Source of the DNA: Batillaria attramentaria
Taxonomy: Eukaryota; Mollusca; Gastropoda; Batillariidae
Direction of reading: 5' to 3'
Length of the DNA: 64,000 nucleotides
Assembly: GCA_018292915.2 (NCBI GenBank)
Contig: JACVVK020000542.1
Location: 324,001-388,000, forward strand
The notes under the pieces were generated by a model. That model made no database searches and was not told the DNA's origin. It worked only from the letters and a program-made list of their open reading frames with translations. The translations under genes were made by a program, and so were the position numbers. Below are positions 55,614-64,000 of this stretch, piece after piece (positions within the stretch are counted from its first letter, which is position 1; every line of letters starts with the position of its first letter).

Positions 55614-55670
55614 CAGGAAAAAGGGACTAAGCGCTTATCAAATCCATTTGCGCTTAGGTCCTTTTTCCTG
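55614..55670. repeat. Short perfect-ended inverted repeat (hairpin)
   Basis: CAGGAAAAAGG..CTAAGCGC at 55614-55634 pairs with GCGCTTAG..CCTTTTTCCTG at 55650-55670. Arms are 21 nt with two mismatched bases, and the loop is 15 nt. Confidence 0.85.
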
Positions 55671-55834
55671 TGTTCACCTGTCCGCTTCTGCCATATGTGA
55701 TGCATGATCTGCCATTTCCCTCTCTAAACGTATTCACGAAAGTGCAAGCAGACGCTTAACGACAGTGAGTAAATCCCGCTCATGATTCATGGGTGAAAGT
55801 TGGCAATTTTGAAAATACTGAAACTTCTTTTCTC

Positions 55835-55970
55835 AGGCCGGGATCCAGGAGGCCGCCTAGGACCTGGCGGGGTGCAGGGGGGGAGACCTGCTGGGGTGCA
55901 GGGGGGTAACGCCCCACCCCCAGGAAGAAAACAAATTTTGCCAAGTTTAAGAGCCAATTCTAGGCCTCTC
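55835..55970. repeat. Dispersed repeat, third copy
   Basis: GGCCGGGATCCAGGAGG, GGGGTGCAGGGGGG (twice) and GAAGAAAACAAATTTTGCC, related to 46600-46700 and 58000-58130. Confidence 0.55.
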
Positions 55971-56929
55971 GTGACACCTGAGAGTTAATTGATAGCTATT
56001 CTTATTGATTACAGGAACAAGGATGAGTAAGTTGTCGTCAAGCATGAGCACCTCATCCTGTGTTTCCAACTTCCCGAGGCGCAAGTTTCTCCATACCGAT
56101 GACCAGGAACCCGGACAGATCCCCGTTGAGCTGTTCATACGCGTAACTTGAAAGTTTGCCGAACCGAATACAGAACAGTCAGTTCCGTACTTGGTACGGC
56201 GTTTACCGCACGAATGAGGCAAGCGTAGTAATCAATGAGTAATGTCAGGTTCCCACGCTGCATCGATCGACGATGTGTTGTGTGCTCTGTTGGTTGTTAA
56301 ATGTCTGCAATCTCAACAAAAACGTGTCTATTTCTGTTTAAACTGCGATTCCTGGGAATGTGCATAATGCAGGCAACTCTGTCACAGTTGCAGAGTTTTC
56401 AGCGCTTCGGAGACACTTATAAAACCAGAGCGTGAGTTTGCAGTGGCTCCGTTGTGGTTTTGGTCAGTGAGCGAGACACATCGTTACAGCGTCTAGCCAG
56501 TGTTGTGTGCTGCACAAGAAGACTAACCACTGCGATATTTCTCGCTCAATGTCAAAACGCAAACTGAGCTGTGAAATCAGACTGCCCTTGGCTTTCATAG
56601 GGGTTTCAGGGACGCTGAAAACTCTGTAACTGTGACTGTGCATTTGGCACAGTCGGATAGTTTTTGAAAACACACCGTGGCTTTTTGTTGAGATTGCAGA
56701 TCGTTAATGCGTCGCCTATTTTGTGTGGAGTACATGTACAAATAAACACGTTAGCTTCCCGGGAAACTCGGAAAGAACGAACAGGTAGTTCATGCAACAG
56801 CTGTGATCCTTCACGGACACACACACACACGATGAGACTGGGTGCAACAGTGCGCATACCTGTGATCTGTCCTTGCAGGTGCGCCCGTTTTGCTGTGATC
56901 AGTCTGAATGAGGAGTGTAGGCGCGGGAG

Positions 56930-57042
56930 AAGTGTGTGTGTGTGTGTGTCTGTGTGTGTGCAGATTGTATTGATGTTATTGTTACGTTTTGGTGTTTCAT
57001 TCCCCATGAGGGGTGAATAAAGTATTCTTATCTTATCTTATA
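56930..57042 (+). repeat. Probable retroelement 3' tail ending in (TTATC)n
   Basis: TTTCATTCCCCATGAGGGG followed by TGAATAAAGTATTCTTATCT and further TTATC repeats, a form typical of LINE/SINE 3' ends. A (GATAA)n tract at 44164-44210 may be a similar tail in the other orientation. Confidence 0.45.
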
Positions 57043-57156
57043 CATGTACACACTGACACACACGCGTACCGGACAAACCACCTGGTTAGGCCTTTCCAGA
57101 AACCTTAACAAGGAAGAACAAGTACATGTAGTTCACACAACAGCTGTGATCCTTCA

Positions 57157-57176
57157 CACACACACACACGCGCGCG

Positions 57177-57207
<31 letters not shown>

Positions 57208-57209
57208 AG
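57157..57209. repeat. (CA)n(CG)n(CA)n tract
   Basis: CA run, about 8 CG units, then CA again. Strict purine-pyrimidine alternation over about 50 bp, about 120 bp beyond the RRP12 stop codon. Confidence 0.93.
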
Positions 57210-57222
57210 AATCTCTTTTTCA

Positions 57223-57228
57223 TTTATT
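57223..57228 (-). promoter_or_regulatory. Candidate RRP12 polyadenylation signal
   Basis: AATAAA on the minus strand about 100 nt downstream of the RRP12 stop codon (57331-57329). Confidence 0.5.
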
Positions 57229-57328
57229 ACTTAATTTACAACACAAACAAGCGGTTCATGTCAACGAATGCTGTACAGTATTTTCTCGTAACCACACATG
57301 CGCAGTGCCAAATCATTCAGTCTCTCTC

Positions 57329-60300
57329 TCAGACCCTTTTCACTTTCCCCTTCTTAGCTTTCAGCGCTCCTTTCCGTGCACCTTTGACCAGGCCTGCAAA
57401 CTGTCCCTTCAGTTTGGCTTGTTTCCTGAATGAGAGAACAAGGGAATTAGCACAGAGAGATAAACAGAAGAGAAACCAGCAAAACAAAATGTAAAGAGCA
57501 ACAACCCACAAAAACAACATGCCCTCCCCTCCCCTAAATAAAAGCCACCGCAAAAAAAAAAAAAAAGCACACACACACACACATATCTAACAAACAACAC
57601 AAACAATTAAAAAAATGAATGAGCACAACAGCCAAAACATGAAAAACCACCAAAAAGCAAACAGACAAAGAAACAAAAACAACCCAGACAAGTATGCATG
57701 TGTATGTGTGTGTATGATCTCTGCTTCCAAATAAAACTCGGAGCGAGATTATGGCACAGAAAAGGTGAGATAAACATGTAATAAGAGAAGAAAAGAGAGT
57801 ACCCACCTCTTGTTCAGTTGTTTGAAGTCCAGTGGAACATAAGCATAAGGATCTGGTTTCCCCTTCTTCTTAATGTCGCCTCCAGCTTTCTGTTAAACAA
57901 AATCACACGAACTGCTGTACACAACCACTCATTTTTCTTATTACTTTCTTGTGCTTCTGCTGTGACTTAAATACAACAACAGTGAGTTGCCTATGATAGG
58001 CTGGGGAACTGCTGAGGAAAAAAAAGATTGAAACCCTGGCCGGGGCGCAAGGCACTGCCCAGCTGGAGGGACCAGGCGGTAGAGAAAACAAATTTTAGCA
58101 GTTTTAAAGGCATTTAATGGCACCCCGAAGTAAAATAATGAACATGAAACTTACACCTGGCGATATCTTTGGCAGAAACTTTGAGTTTTTTTTGGCTGAA
58201 AGGACAGGAAATTGGCTTAAAACTGCCAAATGACTGAAAATTCCGCAGCCTGTATGAGCCAAAAAAAGTTCTAAGCTCTCATGCTTTGGTTAACATAAGC
58301 ACACAAATGCCAATCATAGATAAATGTAATAAATACCTCACACAAGAGGATACTTGACTACGTCTTAGCTTTTACTAAAACAACATTCTGAATCGAGGAC
58401 GACTCCAGACAGAATGTCGTACCTTTGCTCTGTAATCCTTCCCATGGTCTGCTGGCTTTTTGTCCAGTGGACGATGGATACCACTCCCACCAGCTGTAGA
58501 CAAGAAAACAATGGACACTGCTGTAGTTAACTTTGAATATATAACATTGAAGTGTGACTATGAGAGTGTGAATGTTTCAGTAACATTGTATGAGGCACCG
58601 CGTCATACATAGTCATCGTAATCCTAACAAAAGAATGCTTTGTAACATGTAAAAAACTGCTATTGGGAATATAAGTGCACCAATGCTTACCTTTGTATTT
58701 GGGAGCAGGCTCATCATCATCTTCATGCTCTCTTGCTGCTCTCAACCGCTTTCTGCGTTTTTTCTGCAAACATAAAAAAATCAATGTGTGAGAAGTTCAA
58801 CCTATTTTCTGCACCAAAGACTGTCACCCAAATGTCAAATATCAAGTGAACATGTTAAAAATCCCATTCCATGCCAGAGGGCTCAAGGAAAAGAAAACAA
58901 GCGAGAGAAGAAAATGGGTGGTGCAGCAGTGGTCGAACAGCCTGACTTACCTGACTAGGGCAATGCGGCAGTAAGGTGAACCAACACAGTACCAATTCAA
59001 ACACAAAACCCCCCCAAAAAAAACAAAAAACAAAATGACAAACATTAGAAACGTACACAATTTATCATACATTACTTACATCTGAACCACCCTCCAGAGC
59101 GGTTAACAGGTCATCAAGGTCATCTTCTTGGTCAGAGTCCATCTTTTCACCTGAAAAACACAGATAACATTTCAGTTGCTCTTTTTTTCCCTCCTTTCAA
59201 AGAAGAGTATCTCTGTTTTGGTACAAAAGCCTATGACAGAAGTTCTGTCTGTTGTGTGTGTAACTGTTATATTTGTATGCCTTACTAATAACAAAAGACT
59301 ACTGGACAAACAATTTATATAGGAGAATTTCCTTATGGGAAAACCTCTTGAAACAGCAGCGATCGTAAGACCTTGTTAGCACAAACACTAAAACAGCATG
59401 GGGAATCTTTTTTCGTAGCGCTGTAATTTATTTCCAAGAATCTCTTTTGCTAAATCTTCATCCTCCCTAACAGTGTTCTCCACACGTGGACTTTACTGTG
59501 TAACATCCGGTACTGCACCTTTATCGTCCTTCGGTTCTGTGATGATGAGACGTCCGTCCGCAGCTACCTTGAACCCAGCATCCTTGCTTGACCCTTTGGC
59601 TTTCTCAGACTTACTGCTGGGCTGGCTTGCTGCACACAGAAACAGATCTCATTCAGCATGAGAAATCCACTATGCATTTTATGCACACTACTGTCATTTG
59701 GACGAAGTTCAAAAGAACCAAAAATCTGCTAAGAACATAGGCCTTTTTACAACTGGACAGTAAAACAGAGATAAATGGAAGCCTCTTCACAGTTCAAACA
59801 TGCTGAGATGACCAAGGAAGTGCAACTTACAACAAGTTTCTTAGCAGCCCTTCCAGTACTACGTTTCCTTCAGAAATAACTGATACCTGATTAATGAAAC
59901 TTATGCCGTACAAAAGAAGCAGCAAACTCGTACGCATTTGCTGCTTGGACAAGTCAGTGATGTTCATTCTACAAACAGACGCCATCCATGTTGTAGTAGG
60001 AAGAATAGTTAAAAATCCACACACACAAGATGACGATGAGGCCGACTGGACATAATTCTCTGTATCCCTTCCCCCGCCCCCTCTACACACACATACACAC
60101 ACAACTTATTTTTTGTTTAACTTGTTCGTTAGCTTCTGCATCTTTGGCCCTAGCTGATAAAAATAGGTACATGTACACGTTATAATTTTTTTTTTTTAAA
60201 GTGAATGGGGCTGATGGCACAGCTTTGTACCTGAAAAAACAAAACAAAAGAACAAAAATAAAAAAAAACCCCAGATGACATCCAGTGTTTGATTTAAAGA

Positions 60301-63300
60301 TATACGAAGAAGGGTAAAGAGCCTAGACAGCTCACCAAGCACTTTCTTGGCAGCCCGCTGGTGTCCATGAAATCAGTGATGTCTTCACTCTCCTCCTTCA
60401 GCCATGCTCTACGCTGAGTTGCCTTCTGTCGGGCTGTCTTTGCTGCTTTACCCTTTGTCTCCTCAGACTCCTCAAGGTCAGAGTCCTGAAGAAGCTCATC
60501 GATCCTACAACAGGGTCCAGCATAATGATGAAGATGGGCTGAATAACGCATTTAACACATTTTGTACCATGAGTGGGGGATTCCACGTTCTTCTTTCTCC
60601 TCCATAACATCTTTTCATTGCTTGTAAGGTAGTGTGAGATATCCTTCCACCTCAAGTTTGCTTGAAGTGCTCATGACAACAACAATGCATTTACTGAGCA
60701 TACAGTCTTCTACACTTTTGCTCACTTCGGGAAGGGAACAGGTTAATGCTTATGTTAAATTATTTTTTTATGGCTTGAGTTAAAAAGTGAACAGGTTGTT
60801 ATCTCAACTCAGAAGACCACAGCAAAACAGGTTCCAGTAAAATTCAGTGTTTTCCACTTGGTGTCCACTTAGTACATGGTTTGGATCAAATGTTCTGCAT
60901 GCATAAGCCATGGTGGTGTTGCACAATACGTCAACACCATTTTATGTCTGTACAGACATCAACTCCAACCTGCAAACAACACTAACTGTACACACATCCA
61001 GTAAGACACACGAGACTCACGTTTCAGGTCTGGTCTTGGGAACTGCTTCATCTTCGTCCTCACTTTCACTGGCATTCTCGTCCTTCTTGTTCTTCAGCCG
61101 CTTCTCTCGTTCCTGTGTTTTGCGGATGTTGGTCAAGAGCTTGTGCACACTTTCAGGCGTCATACCATGTACAGTCTCATATCTGTACGAAAAAACAACA
61201 AATGAATACTCTAAATGAAGGAACCATGATAATCATAAAAAGGTTGAAAGAAATTAACTTCTGCCATGTTAAAAAAAAAAAGAGTTAAACTCTTTTTCCA
61301 AAGGCTGTCAAATATTTAAATGTCAACACCTTGACTGTACAGAAATGGCGATGCTGCACACTTACCCAAACTTTTTGATGAGCTTGGCGTAGATCTGCTT
61401 GGTCTTCATGCGACAGTGATTTTTACAGTCAGTCCTCATCGCCGCAAGGCCTGCGACCTGTGTAACAGAAGACAATTACATGTATATTCACAATGACGCT
61501 GTTCACACAGACACCAGACGACTCTGGTTTTATCTTCCCAAGTACCTTCCCCACCAAGTACGATTTTTTAAAATTCAATTCTTGTCTACCTCTGAAGTAC
61601 CCAAAGGAAGAATCAGTCTTCTCAAAGACCTGAAGCATGCTAAGTAGAGAATTCAGACCTTCCAGACTGGAACTGCCTATGTGACAGTGTAAGATTACCC
61701 CACTGCAATTCTCCACTGTCAGGAGCAACCCTTTTTACCTAAACAAAATAGAAATTTCAGTAAATACAGAAAACTGAAAGGACTGAGACCAACACAAAGC
61801 TACCAATGCTGGAGCTCAGCTAGATATATGAATTACGGGACATACCAGTTCAGACAGGTGAGCACTGAGGATTTCCGGCTGGTATGCTCCAAGCAGGACC
61901 TTCACGAATGCCAAAGCCGCCTTCACCACCTCCCGATTTTTGGACGTCAGCAGCAGACACACACTCTGGATCAGGCTCGACAGTACCTGGCCGCTCAGCT
62001 TCTCTGCAGAATAGATGTGACCGCTCAGCAATGTTATGGGCAATAAGAGCCGCATTCCCTGTGATTCACAAAGACATGGGTCCTTGAGACCCTCTCTCCA
62101 TATTTTTGATGGGCCTCTTGTAAATTTGGAGAGTCCATACATCAGATTCAGTCTGTTACGCACAATGGTTCTGCAAAAATGTGATGCTGCAAGTGTCTGC
62201 TGCTAGTTACAGATCACATTTTGTAAACTGGATTTCCGGGAGAGAGTTGGAAAAATACATGTACTGTTTGTCATGGCAAGACCAAAAACATACATCCCCT
62301 GTGATGCGCCGTTCTAAAATTTATGCACCAATTCAAGAGTTTTGTGCATACAAATACGCACACCTTGTGTGTAATCGGAACACTTTATATGGAGTCCACT
62401 CAATGGTTTTATGTGCAGTGTGAATCAGGCTCAACTCAACTCATTCAGGATTTAGGGTGTGGTTACTAATTACATGTATCATGCTTATAATGCTGAAAGA
62501 AAGCACATGCAGCTTCTCACCTTTGTACTGATACAAGACACGAGTGAGAGCCAGCAGTGTTCCACTGATCATTTGAGGTGATCCAGCCAGGCCAGCCAGG
62601 AGGAGACTGACATACTCAGACAGGACATCTGCACAACATAACAATTAGTTATTACACATATATTAACACCTTAGGGCTTCCCCCCTTACTTGTCAGGAGT
62701 AGCAGACAGAAAACTTGCCACTCTGACACAATGGCCTCAAGAACGCCAATATGTGATTTTAAATAAATCCATAAATTCAGCTAGCAGATGAATTTCCACT
62801 ACCAATATCTTGATCAATGATGGCAATGATTATGTACCTTGAAAATGAACCCACACAGGAGTATGCTGGGAAAAGCAGGTTGTATTTTTATTCCATTTTT
62901 AAAGTAAATAATCAGAGCACAGAACCCAATCACCCTGACTGTAACATCGTACAAAACACATCCCCTCACAGTTACATGTATTTTCTTCTACTGCAAAACA
63001 ACTTCTTCATCGTCGTCTTCTTTGTTTTTGAATGCTCAAAACATTTTACCTTGCTCTGTTTTGTCGGGATTCCAGCGAATCAATGCTTTTGCAATCTCAA
63101 TGACAAGGGTGTATGCTGCTGCTCGAGCCCTCTCTCCTACCACCTTTGTACAGAGGAGTGCCTGCACAAACAGAAATTACATCCATGAGAGGCCATTTTA
63201 CCCTTCAACACTTACAAATTCAGACCAGTGGCGTGTCTTGTGGGAAAACTAGACTGGGATAAGTGTTCTTGATTGGGAAATTTAGAAACTGGCTCTGCAA

Positions 63301-63823
63301 TCACCACAAGAAAACTGTGAATATGCACAAGCTTTCATTTTAAATGAAAAAGTTGAAGTGTTTGGATAGGATGTCAACTTTAAAAACTGACAAGGTACTG
63401 GATTTATTATACTCTTAGCAAAATCCTTCATTTTTAAATGTAATACACACAAAAGAGACCCTACTATTGTACTGTTTAAAAAAAGCATTGGAAAAAAAAC
63501 TGTGAAATGTGAACAAACAACGCTATAAGCTATGGTGTACCTGTAATGATGCAGGTGTACCTATGTCTATAAAAAAATATGAACATAGAACAAATGTGAT
63601 CACGCTGTACATTTACGAGAATGTTGTAAATAACCATTATGTCAATGCTGTGCCCGCCTGAAAGGAAGAAAATGGAGAAAAAAAAGGAACAAACCAGCTC
63701 TGCACTGCAGAAATGAAGACGTAAAGAAATGACGACTCACCTCTGGCATGACAGCCTTGATGAATGAACTTTGAGGTTCACTGAGTTGCTGCAGAATGTG
63801 GATCAGAGGCATCTCAAGCGAGG
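57329..63823 (-). CDS. RRP12: RRP12, ribosomal RNA processing protein (C-terminal part; one apparent frameshift)
   Basis: RRP12 is a nucleolar HEAT-repeat protein needed for maturation and export of pre-ribosomal subunits. Thirteen exons (minus) are visible: 63823-63741, 63161-63050, 62628-62521, 62003-61846, 61457-61366, 61182-61021, 60504-60336, 59629-59519, 59150-59080, 58763-58691, 58493-58423, 57889-57807 and 57425-57329; the 5' part lies beyond 64000. HEAT-like helices are in the first five (NREVVKAALAFVKVLL, MKTKQIYAKLIKKFG). An acidic/basic tail follows (IDELLQDSDLEESEE, RRAWLKEE, AGFKVAADGRLII, AGGSGIHRPLDKK, GKPDPYAYVPLDFKQLNKR, KLKGQFAGLVKGARKG), matching RRP12 order exactly. All junctions are phase-consistent except 60336/59629: the 60504-60336 exon is one nt short, and its frame changes within the GGG at about 60354-60356. 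Start lies outside the window. Confidence 0.93.
58000..58130. repeat. Dispersed repeat (partner at 46600-46700)
   Basis: Same word order as 46600-46700, including TGAAACCCTGGCCGGGGCGC and AGAAAACAAATTTTAGCAG. It lies in the RRP12 intron between the 58493-58423 and 57889-57807 exons. Confidence 0.65.
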
Positions 63824-64000
63824 CTGCAAAAACATCAAATACTGACTTACCAAAACAAAAAGGGAAAAATAACACACACAAAAAACCCAAACATATGGGC
63901 ATAGGAAGAACTTAAAAATGCGGTACACTGTAAGCTATACAATCTTTACTGAGACTGCAATTGTAATTTTACAAAGATTGCTGTCCTGATCTGTGGTAGA

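Overview
The window is eukaryotic genomic DNA. Genes are split by GT-AG introns of roughly 0.1-7 kb, there are dozens of long (CA)n/(GT)n, (CT)n and poly-C tracts, and at least two families of tRNA-derived SINEs are present. The proteins (NDUFA10, a KLHL10-like protein, RRP12) are animal proteins. The microsatellite density and gene style suggest a mollusc, probably a marine gastropod. That placement is an inference; nothing in the window fixes the species.

Layout, left to right. 1-1939 (-): 5' part of NDUFA10, a mitochondrial complex I subunit, running off the left edge. 2094-3838: intergenic, with a cryptic CA-rich low-complexity block. 3839-18970 (-): a complete eleven-exon KLHL10-like BTB-BACK-Kelch gene, reconstructed in phase as 667 aa. 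Its 6.9 kb intron 6 holds an intronless class A-like GPCR gene on the opposite strand (12055-13608). 18971-20950: intergenic, with a MITE-like element that has 33-bp perfect terminal inverted repeats and telomere-like internal sequence. About 20985-28497 and about 30170-37421 (+): two tandem paralogues (E2-A, 680 aa; E2-B, 593 aa) of an unusual ubiquitin-conjugating-like protein. Each has an N-terminal UBE2J/Ubc6-type UBC fold with its catalytic cysteine, followed by a long conserved region I cannot assign to any family. The two share all exon phases and each has a TATA box and a non-coding first exon. 37422-43150: repeats, including a 4 x 108 bp array with an internal hairpin, a degenerate segmental duplication, SINEs and microsatellites. 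43160-49212 (-): a four-exon gene for an unrecognised 314-aa secreted, mostly helical, basic protein with a probable long 3' UTR. 49213-57200: repeats, tandem duplications and a LINE remnant. 57329-63823 (-): 13 exons covering the C-terminal part of RRP12 (ribosome biogenesis), running off the right edge and containing one apparent single-base frameshift.

The most interesting part is the centre. A Cullin-3 adaptor-type gene (KLHL10-like) and a pair of tandem E2-like genes lie back to back, about 2 kb apart. The E2 pair shows near-identical exons (2, 4 and 5) alongside clearly diverged exons (6-9) and unrelated introns, a pattern that fits exon-wise gene conversion. The two paralogues differ most in their tails: E2-A carries a Lys/Glu plus RG-rich tail ending in a basic cluster, while E2-B has only a short Arg/Gly-rich tail. 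The remaining genes look like ordinary single-copy genes and are not functionally linked.
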